Source: Bacteroidales bacterium
GTDB lineage: Bacteria > Bacteroidota > Bacteroidia > Bacteroidales > F082
Reading direction: 5' to 3'
Assembly: GCA_021647205.1 (NCBI GenBank)
Contig: JAKIVD010000017.1
Location: forward strand, 16,577 to 80,576
DNA: 64,000 bases
Part shown: one piece after another, positions 8,624 to 17,225 of the stretch
Layout of the letters: each line of letters opens with the position of its first letter
Numbering within the stretch: the stretch's first letter is position 1
Program-made: the position numbers and the translations under genes
Notes under the pieces: generated by a model
Told to the model about the DNA's origin: nothing
What the model saw: only the letters and a program-made list of their open reading frames with translations
The model's database searches: none

Positions 8624-9589
8624 ATGATTATGGACAAAAAAAAATACAACGTTGGCATTATCGGTTTAGGCCCCATCGGGCAGACCCTGGCCCTGCATTT
8701 TAAAGAAGCAGGATGTGAAGTCGCTGTTACCGACCTCGACCGCAAAAAGCTCGGCCTCATCCGTACAGATGGCATTGAATTGGTTGGTAAAATTCAAAAG
8801 AAAACGTATTTCAAATATGTTTACTACTCAATTGAAGAGATGCTGGAGCATGATTTTCAGATATTGATCAGTGCCGTTAAAGATTACCATGTTGATACGA
8901 TACTTGAACAGATTGAGCGCCACAAAACCAAGGATTTGTATTTGATGAGCGCGCAGAACGGGATTGACATCAGCGTAAAATACACCAGCCATTTCCCCAA
9001 ATCGATGATCATGAGAATGGTCGTTAATTTTGCCGGCAACCTCCAGGCCCCGAATGTGGTGGGACTTAACTTTTTTAATCCCCCTAATTATATTGGGTCG
9101 CTCGATGACTCTATCCCTGAGGTAGCGCAGTGGATTTCAGACACTTTAAACAGTGTTGACATGCAAACAAATGCTGTTAACTCTTTTGAGATTTCCGGGA
9201 AAATCTGGGAAAAAACCATCCTGAATGCAGCCCTGAGCCCGCTTTGCGCCATCTCGCGGCTTACCATGAAAGAAGCCATGGAGAACCGGGATACCCTCGA
9301 AATTATCGAACAAATTCTTTACGAAGCCGTGGAAGTCGCCAAAAGGGAAGAAATCAAACTCCCCGATAATTTTATCAAACTGGCCATCCGCTACCTGAGT
9401 GCCGCCGGCGACCACATGCCTTCGCTTGCTGTCGACCTCATGAACAAAAGCGAAACCGAGATTGATTATATGAACGGGAAAATTGTGGATTACGGTCGGA
9501 AACATTACATCCGCACACCACTCAACCTCACACTCACCAACCTCGTCAGGGCCATTGGCCACAAAAACGGGGTGAAGTGTTCGGAGTAA
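8624..9589 (+). CDS. Ketopantoate reductase-like (PanE/ApbA) dehydrogenase
   Basis: A 321-residue protein with an N-terminal NAD(P)-binding glycine motif (G-L-G-P-I-G-Q) and the helical C-terminal domain of the PanE/ApbA family, including GKIWEKTILNAALSPLCA, which resembles the family's K-x(n)-N-x(n)-N catalytic region. True PanE makes pantoate, but nothing nearby concerns pantothenate. The gene lies inside the benzoyl-CoA cluster, so an oxidoreductase step on a pathway intermediate is more likely. A second ATG lies two codons downstream (8630). Family call firm, function open. Confidence 0.75.
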   Translation: MIMDKKKYNVGIIGLGPIGQTLALHFKEAGCEVAVTDLDRKKLGLIRTDGIELVGKIQKKTYFKYVYYSIEEMLEHDFQILISAVKDYHVDTILEQIERHKTKDLYLMSAQNGIDISVKYTSHFPKSMIMRMVVNFAGNLQAPNVVGLNFFNPPNYIGSLDDSIPEVAQWISDTLNSVDMQTNAVNSFEISGKIWEKTILNAALSPLCAISRLTMKEAMENRDTLEIIEQILYEAVEVAKREEIKLPDNFIKLAIRYLSAAGDHMPSLAVDLMNKSETEIDYMNGKIVDYGRKHYIRTPLNLTLTNLVRAIGHKNGVKCSE

Positions 9590-9642
9590 ACCAATAAGGT
9601 TAATGACCATTGCAGTTTTGAAAAAAAGAAAAATAAGAAGCC

Positions 9643-10704
9643 ATGAATAAAAAAATGTATGCCTGGAAAATGACTGCCAACAAGGCAGAATTTGAACGTG
9701 TCGAAAGCCCCCTGCCCACCCTGGGCGAAGGCGAAGCTTTGATACAGATTGCCGGTTGTGGCGTTTGCCATACCGACTTAAGTTTCTGGCATTTCGGTGT
9801 TAAAACAAAAATGGAACTGCCCCTGACACTGGGTCACGAAATCAGCGGAAAAGTGATTGACGGCCCGGCGGAATGGCTCGGAAAAAAAGTCATCATCCCG
9901 GCAGTGCTGCCCTGTGGCGAGTGTGAACTCTGCAAAAAAGGACGCAGCAATATGTGCCAGAACCAATTGATGCCCGGCAACGATTTCGACGGCGGGTTTG
10001 CTTCCCACATCAAAGTGCCCGCCCGTTTTTTGTGCCCGGTCCCGGAAGCCGTGCTCGATAAATATTCGCTCAAGGAACTGTCCGTTATTGCCGATGCCAT
10101 CTCCACTCCCTATCAGGTAGTTAAAAAATCGGGGCTCGAAACCGGCGACTTCGCCATCGTAATTGGTGTCGGCGGGGTTGGGGTTTATGCCGCCCTCATT
10201 GCCAAAATATTCGGGGCAAAAGTGCTGGCCCTCGACATTGATGATGAAAAGCTGAAAATGGCCACAGATAACGGTGTTGATGCCACATTAAATGTGAAAA
10301 ACAAAGATATCCGGGCCATAAAAGCGGAGGTGCGGGGCATCGCCAAAGAACTGAATGTTTCGAGCTACGGATGGAAAATCTTTGAGATGTCGGGCACCAA
10401 ATCCGGTCAGGAACTGGGGTTCAACCTCATCACTTTTACTTCCACCCTTTCCATTGTTGGTTTCACCATGGAAAAGCCCGAAGTGCGCCTGAGCAACCTG
10501 ATGGCCTTCGACGCCGCCCTCATCGGTACCTGGGGCTGCAAACCCGAACTCTATCCCGAAGTGCTGGAACTTGTCGAAAGCGGCAAACTGAACATCGCCC
10601 CTTTCATCGAATTGTTTCCCCTGTCACAAATCAACGAGGTGTTCAAAAACACCCTGGCACATCAGTATAAAAAACGCTCTATAATGGTTCCCGATTTTGA
10701 ATAA
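9643..10704 (+). CDS. had: 6-hydroxycyclohex-1-ene-1-carbonyl-CoA dehydrogenase
   Basis: A 353-residue zinc-containing alcohol dehydrogenase. It oxidises 6-hydroxycyclohex-1-ene-1-carbonyl-CoA to the 6-oxo compound with NAD. Catalytic zinc ligands are in GCGVCHTD (C42) and LGHE (H65, E66). The structural zinc site is the cysteine set C91, C94, C97 and C105. The Rossmann motif VIGVGGVGVY is near residue 172. Blocks specific to Had, as I recall them, are present: MPGND followed by GGFASH and VPARFLCPV, WKIFEMSGTKSGQ, and VGFTMEKPEVRLSNLMAF. Context with oah and dch directly downstream makes this assignment strong. Confidence 0.93.
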   Translation: MNKKMYAWKMTANKAEFERVESPLPTLGEGEALIQIAGCGVCHTDLSFWHFGVKTKMELPLTLGHEISGKVIDGPAEWLGKKVIIPAVLPCGECELCKKGRSNMCQNQLMPGNDFDGGFASHIKVPARFLCPVPEAVLDKYSLKELSVIADAISTPYQVVKKSGLETGDFAIVIGVGGVGVYAALIAKIFGAKVLALDIDDEKLKMATDNGVDATLNVKNKDIRAIKAEVRGIAKELNVSSYGWKIFEMSGTKSGQELGFNLITFTSTLSIVGFTMEKPEVRLSNLMAFDAALIGTWGCKPELYPEVLELVESGKLNIAPFIELFPLSQINEVFKNTLAHQYKKRSIMVPDFE

Positions 10705-10728
10705 ATAAACACCAAAATAATAAACGCC

Positions 10729-11814
10729 ATGTTGAAAAATCACAACCTCACAGACGTAGAATTCACCGAAATTCTCTACGAAAAGCGACCGGCCAAAGAT
10801 GCCGCCGGAAATGATATCGAAGGCCTGTACAGTGCCTGGATATTTCTCAACAACCCGCAGCAGTACAATTCGTACACCACCCAGGCTGTCAAAGAAGTCA
10901 TTTTTGCTTTCCGCCAGGCTTCCAACGACCGGAGTGTGGTGGCCGTGGTATTCACTGCCGTTGGCGACAAAGCCTTCTGCACGGGCGGAAACACCAAGGA
11001 ATATGCGGAGTATTACGCCGGTAATCCACCCGAATACAGCCAGTACATGCGCTTGTTCAACGATATGGTTTCGGGGATTTTCATCTGCGAGAAGCCGGTC
11101 ATCTGCCGCGTAAACGGCATGCGCATTGCCGGCGGTCAGGAAATTGGCATGGCCAGCGATTTTACCATTTCTTCGGATATGGCACGCTTCGGACAGGCAG
11201 GCCCCAAACATGGCAGCGCGGCCATCGGTGGCGCCACCGACTTCCTGCATCTTTATGTCGGGATCGAACGCGCCATTAAATCGTTGACACTTTGCGAAAT
11301 GTGGTCGGCACACCAGGCCTACCAGATTGGTTTAATCAGCGACATCGCCCCGGTATTGAAAGTGGATGGCAAATTCATCGCCAACCCGTTGGTGGTGGTT
11401 GACAGGATGAACGACGAGTTCGGGAAAATGGTTTACGGAACCATGAAAAAAGGGGATGAACTAAAGCAGGCCAAAGAACTGTTGGCCAGGGCCGAAGTTG
11501 ACCTGAGCCGCCTTGATGAGATGGTGGACAGCTACATCACCAAACTGTTGTACACCTTCCCCAATTGCAGTATGAAAACACTCACCGAAATGCGGAAGAA
11601 AAAACTGGAACATTGGGACAAAAACAAAGAAAGCAGCCGCGAATGGCTGGCGCTGAATATGATGACCGAAGCCAAAGCCGGTTTCCAGGCTTTCAACGAT
11701 GGCCCCAAAGGTCAACGTGAAGTCGATTTTGTTAAACTACGGCTGATGCTGGCCAAAGGAAAAGAATGGGGCGACGACATGATTCGTGCCATCTCGCCAC
11801 AATATCCGGATTAA
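10729..11814 (+). CDS. oah: 6-oxocyclohex-1-ene-1-carbonyl-CoA hydrolase (ring cleavage)
   Basis: A 361-residue crotonase-superfamily enzyme (Oah/BzdY/BamA). It adds water twice and opens the ring of 6-oxocyclohex-1-ene-1-carbonyl-CoA to 3-hydroxypimelyl-CoA. Family blocks are DKAFCTGGNTKEYAEYYAGN (about residues 83-102), PVICRVNGMRIAGGQEIGMASDFTIS, and FGQAGPKHGSAAIGGATDFL. The product is longer than ordinary enoyl-CoA hydratases, with an extended C-terminal helical part, as known for BamA-type proteins. It is widely used as a marker of anaerobic aromatic degradation. 24 nt after had and 13 nt before dch. Confidence 0.95.
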   Translation: MLKNHNLTDVEFTEILYEKRPAKDAAGNDIEGLYSAWIFLNNPQQYNSYTTQAVKEVIFAFRQASNDRSVVAVVFTAVGDKAFCTGGNTKEYAEYYAGNPPEYSQYMRLFNDMVSGIFICEKPVICRVNGMRIAGGQEIGMASDFTISSDMARFGQAGPKHGSAAIGGATDFLHLYVGIERAIKSLTLCEMWSAHQAYQIGLISDIAPVLKVDGKFIANPLVVVDRMNDEFGKMVYGTMKKGDELKQAKELLARAEVDLSRLDEMVDSYITKLLYTFPNCSMKTLTEMRKKKLEHWDKNKESSREWLALNMMTEAKAGFQAFNDGPKGQREVDFVKLRLMLAKGKEWGDDMIRAISPQYPD

Positions 11815-11827
11815 ACTTTTAATAAAA

Positions 11828-12607
11828 ATGAGTATGCAAAAAGTTAAAGTCAATTATTTATTTGAAGGTGCGGTGGCCCAAATTATCCTTGATGACGGCA
11901 AAGCCAATATCCTCGACATCCAAATGATGAGCGAGTTGACCGGACTGCTGGCATCGATGAACAAAATGCCCGACATCAAACTGATTACTTTTGAAGGAGC
12001 AGGGAAGAACTTTTCTTTCGGGGCGAGTGTTGCCGAGCACACCGAAGAATTGTCGGAAAAAATGCTGGACACTTTCCACGGTTTGTTTTATGCCATCATC
12101 GACCTGAACATCCCCACACTGGCAAAAATTTCAGGACATTGCCTTGGTGGTGGTTTCGAACTTCCGCTGGTTTGTAATTTCATCTTTACGGATAAATCGG
12201 CGCGAATCGGGCAGCCCGAAATTGTACTCGGCGTTTTTGCCCCGCCGGCATCCATCATCCTGCCCATGAAAGTGGGTTACCTGAAAGCGGAAGAATTGTT
12301 GCTCACGGGAAAAATCATCGATGCAGAGGAGGCCAAAAACATGGGCCTCGTCAACGAAGTATTTGAAGACAAGGAAAGCATGGAGCAGGCCACCAACGAA
12401 TGGATTGAGAAATACATCCTGCCCAAAAGTGCGGCTTCACTCAAATATGCGGTGGGCGCTGTCAGGCTGGCATTTAACAAAACCATGCGGGAGAGCATCC
12501 CGGTTTTATCGGATATTTACAACAATCAGATGATGAAATCCAAGGATGCCAACGAAGGGATAAAATCGTTTATGGAGAAAAGAAAGCCGGTGTGGAAGAA
12601 TTGTTAA
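11828..12607 (+). CDS. dch: Cyclohexa-1,5-diene-1-carbonyl-CoA hydratase
   Basis: A 259-residue crotonase. It hydrates the dienoyl-CoA made by benzoyl-CoA reductase to 6-hydroxycyclohex-1-ene-1-carbonyl-CoA. It shows the oxyanion-hole block NFSFGASVAEHTEE, GHCLGGGFELPL, and PEIVLGVFAPPAS, which resembles Dch/BzdW rather than generic hydratases. The start at 11828 (ATGAGTATG) is chosen because the preceding in-frame ATG at 11786 lies inside oah and would add an unrelated extension. Family certain; substrate inferred from motifs and neighbours. Confidence 0.88.
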   Translation: MSMQKVKVNYLFEGAVAQIILDDGKANILDIQMMSELTGLLASMNKMPDIKLITFEGAGKNFSFGASVAEHTEELSEKMLDTFHGLFYAIIDLNIPTLAKISGHCLGGGFELPLVCNFIFTDKSARIGQPEIVLGVFAPPASIILPMKVGYLKAEELLLTGKIIDAEEAKNMGLVNEVFEDKESMEQATNEWIEKYILPKSAASLKYAVGAVRLAFNKTMRESIPVLSDIYNNQMMKSKDANEGIKSFMEKRKPVWKNC

Positions 12608-12619
12608 CCGAAGAACCCG

Positions 12620-13888
12620 ATGACTGAACAGAACAACAGGCCGATATCTTTGAGGGGCACGTTAAAGGCAATCGGCCCCGGTATTTTGTATGCCGGGGCA
12701 GCCATTGGCGCTTCCCACCTGGTGTTCAGCACCCGCGCCGGCGCCGATTACAGTTTCCAACTCATCTGGGTCATCATCCTCATCAACCTGTTTAAATATC
12801 CTTTTTTTGAATACGCTTACCGCTATACGGCAGCCACCGGGACCAGCATTTTACATGGCTACAAGAAGCTGGGGCGCTGGGCCATCCTTACCTTTTTTAT
12901 CTTTTCCTTTTTTACGGCCATCGTCAATTTTGCGGCGGTAACCAAAGTAACCGCCGACCTGGCGAGCTATATTTTTGGCTTGAACCTCAGTAATTTTGTT
13001 TCAAGTGCTGCTTTGCTTTCCCTTATTTTGCTGATACTTTTTTTCGGGAAATATGCCACCATCGACAAAATCATGAAAATCATGATTGTTACGCTCGCTG
13101 TTTTTACCGTTACCGCTTTCTTTTTTGCCTTGCAAAGGGGACAGCAGATTCAGGAAGGCTTCATCCCGCCCGAAATCTGGAACGGTGCCGGCATCACTTT
13201 CCTTTTGGCCATCATGGGCTGGATGCCCACACCCATCGATGCTTCGGTCTGGCCGTCGCTTTGGATAGAGGAGCGCATCAAACAGACCCATTACACCCCT
13301 TCATTGAAAGAGTTTAAAGTGGATTTCCACATTGGTTACATCGGCTCGGCTTTTATCGCGCTCTTCTTCCTCGGGCTGGGTGCTTTTGTGATGTACGGCA
13401 GCGGCGACCACTTTTCGCCCGGCGGGATAAAATTCTCCGAACAACTCATTTCCCTCTATTCCACCTCTATCGGAAAATGGAGTCATGGGATTATTTCCAC
13501 CATCGTGCTCATCACCATGTTCAGCACTGCCCTGACGGTAATCGACGGCTATCCGCGTTCGCTGAAAGGTTCCATGCTGCTCATTTTCCCGTCCTTTGAA
13601 AAATCGGGTGAAAAAATTTATACCTTTTGGACCTTGTTTCTTGCCGTTTCGGCAGTCGTTATTCTGGTTTTTTTTACCAAAGACATGAAAAGTCTGCTGG
13701 AATTTGCAACCATACTGTCGTTTCTGACCGCACCCTTTTTTGCGTACATCAATTTCAGGACAGTAACCAGTTCGTTTTTTCCTGAAGAATTTGTTCCCAA
13801 ATTGTGGTTGCGTGTATTGAGTTGGGCCGGTTTGTTGTTTCTTGCCAGTTTCAGCCTCGTATATATTTATGTGATATGGATAAAATAA
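12620..13888 (+). CDS. Divergent NRAMP-like membrane transporter
   Basis: A 422-residue polytopic membrane protein with about 11 hydrophobic segments. The first segment, IGPGILYAGAAIGASHLV (about 18-35), aligns with NRAMP helix 1, but the metal-binding D-P-G-N is replaced by G-A-S-H. In the helix-6 equivalent the M-P-H motif reads M-P-T. This subtype is, from memory, common in Bacteroidota and usually labelled a divalent metal transporter, but the ligands for Mn/Fe are missing. It sits 12 nt after dch and 10 nt before the next reductase gene, so uptake of an aromatic acid or of a cofactor ion for the cluster are both possible. Confidence 0.75.
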   Translation: MTEQNNRPISLRGTLKAIGPGILYAGAAIGASHLVFSTRAGADYSFQLIWVIILINLFKYPFFEYAYRYTAATGTSILHGYKKLGRWAILTFFIFSFFTAIVNFAAVTKVTADLASYIFGLNLSNFVSSAALLSLILLILFFGKYATIDKIMKIMIVTLAVFTVTAFFFALQRGQQIQEGFIPPEIWNGAGITFLLAIMGWMPTPIDASVWPSLWIEERIKQTHYTPSLKEFKVDFHIGYIGSAFIALFFLGLGAFVMYGSGDHFSPGGIKFSEQLISLYSTSIGKWSHGIISTIVLITMFSTALTVIDGYPRSLKGSMLLIFPSFEKSGEKIYTFWTLFLAVSAVVILVFFTKDMKSLLEFATILSFLTAPFFAYINFRTVTSSFFPEEFVPKLWLRVLSWAGLLFLASFSLVYIYVIWIK

Positions 13889-13898
13889 ATAATGGATT

Positions 13899-15143
13899 AT
13901 GAGTAAAACACAAAGTGGAATTTTGAGGCTTGAATCGGCCAACGTACTGAAGGTCGTGATGAGTGATTATTTTAAGCGTTTAAAAGATGCTGAAGAAACA
14001 GCGGGCAAAAAAATAGCCTGGTGCACCAGTGTGGGGCCGGCTGAGTTATTGTACTCCATGGGCTTTGAAGTTTATTTTCCCGAAAACCACGGGGCGATGC
14101 TGGGGGCGTCGAAGAAAGCCGACAAATACATCCCCAGTGCTGTGGCCGAAGGTTATTCGCCGGACATTTGTTCCTACCTCACCAGCGACATCGGTGCGTT
14201 TCTGCAAAACGAAACCCCCCTTCAGCGCAGCGGTTTTGAGGCAGTCCCCAAACCCGATATCCTCGTGTACAATACCAACCAATGCCACGAAGTGGCCGAC
14301 TGGTTCTCATTTTATGCCCGCCATTTCGATGTGCCCATCCTCGGCATCCACACGCCTTTGGGCCTTAACGAACTAAGCGACACCATCATCAACGGGGTGG
14401 CCGAACAGTTTAAAGCGCTGGTTCCCGAGCTCGAAAAAGTATCGCCACGGAAATTCGATATGGATGCCTTCAAAAAATCCATCGAATTGTCACGGGATGC
14501 CTGTGTGCGCTGGCGCGAAGTGTTGGAAAAAGCCATGCACCGTCCTTCTCCCATCAACTTTTTTGACGCGGCCATCCACATGGGGCCGATAGTGGTGATG
14601 CGGGGCACAACGTATGCACTTGACTACTACAATGTTTTGTACGACGAACTCGACGACCGGATTGCCAAAGGCATCAGCTCGGTACCCAACGAAAAATACC
14701 GCTTGTATTGGGAGGGAATGCCCCTTTGGTACCAACTCAGCAATATGGCACGGCTGTTTGCCAGCCTCGACACCTGCGTGGTGGCCTCAACTTATTGCAA
14801 CAGTTGGGTGTTCGACGACCTCGACCCTGCCGACCCGTTTTATTCTTCCGCGCTGGCCTATTCAAAGTTATTTATTGTGAGGTCGGAAGAAGTAAAAAAA
14901 GAAATGCTGCAAGAGCATTTGAAAGATTACGCCATCGACGGGATAATTTACCACGATTCCAAAACCTGCCCCCGCAATTCAAACAACCGCTTTGGCCTGC
15001 AGAACCGCCTTTATGAAGAAACCAATATCCCCTTTCTTGAAATTAACGGCGACCTGAACGACCCGCGTTGCTTCAGCGAAGAACAATCGCTGATTGCCAT
15101 CGAAACCTTTATTCAGCAACTGGCTGAAAAAATTTACAGTTAA
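13899..15143 (+). CDS. Second HgdB/BcrB-type 2-hydroxyacyl-CoA dehydratase/reductase subunit
   Basis: A 414-residue HgdB-fold protein, paralogous to bcrB. It has the N-terminal block KKIAWCTSVGPAELLYSMGFEVYFPE, SPDICSYLTSD, YNTNQCHEV and a late HDSKTCPRNSNN, giving several candidate iron-sulfur ligands. Unlike the first system it has only one such subunit, followed by a single activator ATPase 27 nt later. One-subunit members of this superfamily carry out radical dehydrations or reductions of acyl-CoAs. The substrate here is unknown. It might act on a substituted benzoyl-CoA, on a downstream hydroxyacyl-CoA, or as an accessory electron-transfer protein. Confidence 0.8.
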   Translation: MSKTQSGILRLESANVLKVVMSDYFKRLKDAEETAGKKIAWCTSVGPAELLYSMGFEVYFPENHGAMLGASKKADKYIPSAVAEGYSPDICSYLTSDIGAFLQNETPLQRSGFEAVPKPDILVYNTNQCHEVADWFSFYARHFDVPILGIHTPLGLNELSDTIINGVAEQFKALVPELEKVSPRKFDMDAFKKSIELSRDACVRWREVLEKAMHRPSPINFFDAAIHMGPIVVMRGTTYALDYYNVLYDELDDRIAKGISSVPNEKYRLYWEGMPLWYQLSNMARLFASLDTCVVASTYCNSWVFDDLDPADPFYSSALAYSKLFIVRSEEVKKEMLQEHLKDYAIDGIIYHDSKTCPRNSNNRFGLQNRLYEETNIPFLEINGDLNDPRCFSEEQSLIAIETFIQQLAEKIYS

Positions 15144-15170
15144 TATTGAAAAATTGACGACCTTCAACCC

Positions 15171-15920
15171 ATGTTAAAATTAGGAATAGACCTCGGTTCT
15201 TCGTACACCAAAGGTGTGCTGGTTAATGATGAAAACCAGATTGTTGACCAGTTTGTGGTTAAAACCGGCTTTGATTTTAAGCGGGCGGCTTCACGGATAA
15301 TGACTAAATTTGAAGAGGATTATGAAATAGCCACCCCCGTTTACACCTGTGGTTATGGCCGCGACCAGGTGGATTTTGAGCATATTTCCAATTCCGAAAT
15401 TATGGCTTTGTCGAAGGCGGTTTTTACCAAATTCAATAAAAAATGTGCCGTCATCGACATAGGCGGGCAAGACACCAAATTCATCAAAATCAACCAACAG
15501 GGGCAGGTTGATAAATTCAAGATGAACAGAAAATGTGCCGCCGGAACGGGTTCGTTTCTCGAAGAAATTGCCTTCAGGCTGGACATTTCCCCCCTGGAAT
15601 TCAACACCCTGACCGACGAAGCCACCGAGGAGGTAAGAATCAACAGCTACTGCACGGTCTTTGCCATTTCAGAAATTATCGGCCTTATCAAAAAAGGGGC
15701 CACCATCGCCAACATTGCCGTGGGCATTTACAACTCCATCATCGAAAGGTGCATGGAAATGGTAGCTGCCGACGAAACCATTATCATTACCGGGGGTGTT
15801 CCCGAAAAGCACCCCACCATCGTACGATTGTTCAAAAAAAAATTCAGTAAAGTGGAAAGCCCTGAAAACTCGCAGTTTTTTGCTGCCTGGGGGAATATTT
15901 TACTGAACTCCCAAAAGTAA
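15171..15920 (+). CDS. Activator ATPase of the second dehydratase/reductase system
   Basis: A 249-residue HgdC/BcrAD-type activator that should form a homodimer bridging one [4Fe-4S] cluster. It contains GIDLGSSYTKG at the N-terminus, VIDIGGQDTKFI, NRKCAAGTGSF (C122) and NSYCTVFAISEI (C161), the two cysteines expected per monomer, and IITGGVPEKHP. It lacks the long insertion of BcrA, so it is of the simple archerase type. Its partner is the gene directly upstream. The thiolase starts 6 nt downstream. Confidence 0.85.
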   Translation: MLKLGIDLGSSYTKGVLVNDENQIVDQFVVKTGFDFKRAASRIMTKFEEDYEIATPVYTCGYGRDQVDFEHISNSEIMALSKAVFTKFNKKCAVIDIGGQDTKFIKINQQGQVDKFKMNRKCAAGTGSFLEEIAFRLDISPLEFNTLTDEATEEVRINSYCTVFAISEIIGLIKKGATIANIAVGIYNSIIERCMEMVAADETIIITGGVPEKHPTIVRLFKKKFSKVESPENSQFFAAWGNILLNSQK

Positions 15921-15926
15921 ATACCT

Positions 15927-17192
15927 ATGAAACAAAAAGAAGTAGTTGTAGTAAGTGCCGCCAGAACGCCCATTGGGAAACACTGCGGATATTATTATGA
16001 TTTTTCGGCGGAAGACCTCGGCGTACTTGCCGTGCAGGAAGCCATTTTACGGTCGGGCATCGATTTGTCAAAAATCAACATCGACCAGGTGGTGGCCGGG
16101 ATGATTTACACCGATTCGCTCGGACAGAAAATCTACCTGCCCCGCAACGTGGCCTACCGGGCAGCCAAACTCCTTGGCGATGAAAACAACCTGAAACATG
16201 CCCCCGGAAAAACGACGCTCCGCATTTGCGGGACGGGCTTTCAGACCCTTGCCGATGCTTTTGACCTGATTCATCAGGACGGGCCGCAGAAGATGAATTG
16301 TGTGGTTTCTTTTGCTACCGAAAGCATGACCAATACCAATATGGTCCACCAGGGCAAACGCAAAAAAGACAATGTCTGGGATTTTGATGACGCTCCTTTA
16401 AAAGACTATCTGCTTGAAGGTTTCGGCCATAATCTTTTCAATACGCAAATGGCCCTTACCGCCGAGAAATACGGCACACTAACCGGGATTAGCCGAAACG
16501 ATTGTGATGAATTCGCCTACGAGAGCCACATCAGGGCACGCGAGGCACAGAAAAAACAATGGAACCGCTATTCGGGAAAAAGCAAAAACGATTTTCTGAA
16601 AGGTGTCTTCACGGTAAATACCGACGACCCCAATGGAATCCCCATGAGTTTCTGGCGCGATGAAGGCGTGAAGTACGACATCAGTGTGGACGAACTCGCC
16701 GGGCTCCGTCCGCTGATGAAAGCCGACGGCCTGGTCACACCGGGAACCGCCAGCCAAATCAGCGATGGCTCTGCCGCTGCCGTGTTGATGGACAGGGAAT
16801 TTGCCGACAAAAACAACATCCCCTATCTTGCCATTCTCCGTGGCTACCAGTTTTCGACGGTTGACCCCACCATCATGGGACAGGGGCCTGTTCCGGCCAT
16901 CAAAACCATCATGGAAAAACTGAAACTGAAAATGGCCGACGTGGACCTTTTTGAAATCAACGAGGCCTTTGCCGCCCAATACCTCGCCGCCGAGAAAGAG
17001 CTGAAACTGCCACGCGAAATTACAAACGTCAACGGTGGCGCGGTGGCCATTGGCCACAACATTGCCGCCACCGGTTTGCGCATCACCACCGACCTGATTT
17101 ACGAACTGAAACGCAGAAACGAGAAAATCGGGATTGCTTCGGCCTGTATCGGCGGTGGCCAGGGTGGCGCTGTTTGCGTTGAGATTGTTTAA
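15927..17192 (+). CDS. Thiolase (acyl-CoA C-acyltransferase)
   Basis: A 421-residue thiolase. Catalytic residues are in place: C101 in LRICGTGFQT, H377 in VAIGHNIAATG (an N replaces the usual proline after His), and C407 in SACIGGGQGG. INEAFAAQ is also present. In the pathway it would cleave 3-oxopimelyl-CoA to glutaryl-CoA and acetyl-CoA, or acetoacetyl-CoA to two acetyl-CoA. The substrate is inferred from context only. It is followed by the matching 3-hydroxyacyl-CoA dehydrogenase/hydratase fusion. Confidence 0.88.
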   Translation: MKQKEVVVVSAARTPIGKHCGYYYDFSAEDLGVLAVQEAILRSGIDLSKINIDQVVAGMIYTDSLGQKIYLPRNVAYRAAKLLGDENNLKHAPGKTTLRICGTGFQTLADAFDLIHQDGPQKMNCVVSFATESMTNTNMVHQGKRKKDNVWDFDDAPLKDYLLEGFGHNLFNTQMALTAEKYGTLTGISRNDCDEFAYESHIRAREAQKKQWNRYSGKSKNDFLKGVFTVNTDDPNGIPMSFWRDEGVKYDISVDELAGLRPLMKADGLVTPGTASQISDGSAAAVLMDREFADKNNIPYLAILRGYQFSTVDPTIMGQGPVPAIKTIMEKLKLKMADVDLFEINEAFAAQYLAAEKELKLPREITNVNGGAVAIGHNIAATGLRITTDLIYELKRRNEKIGIASACIGGGQGGAVCVEIV

Positions 17193-17225
17193 AAATTCAT
17201 TTACAAACCAGAAAAAATTAAATCA

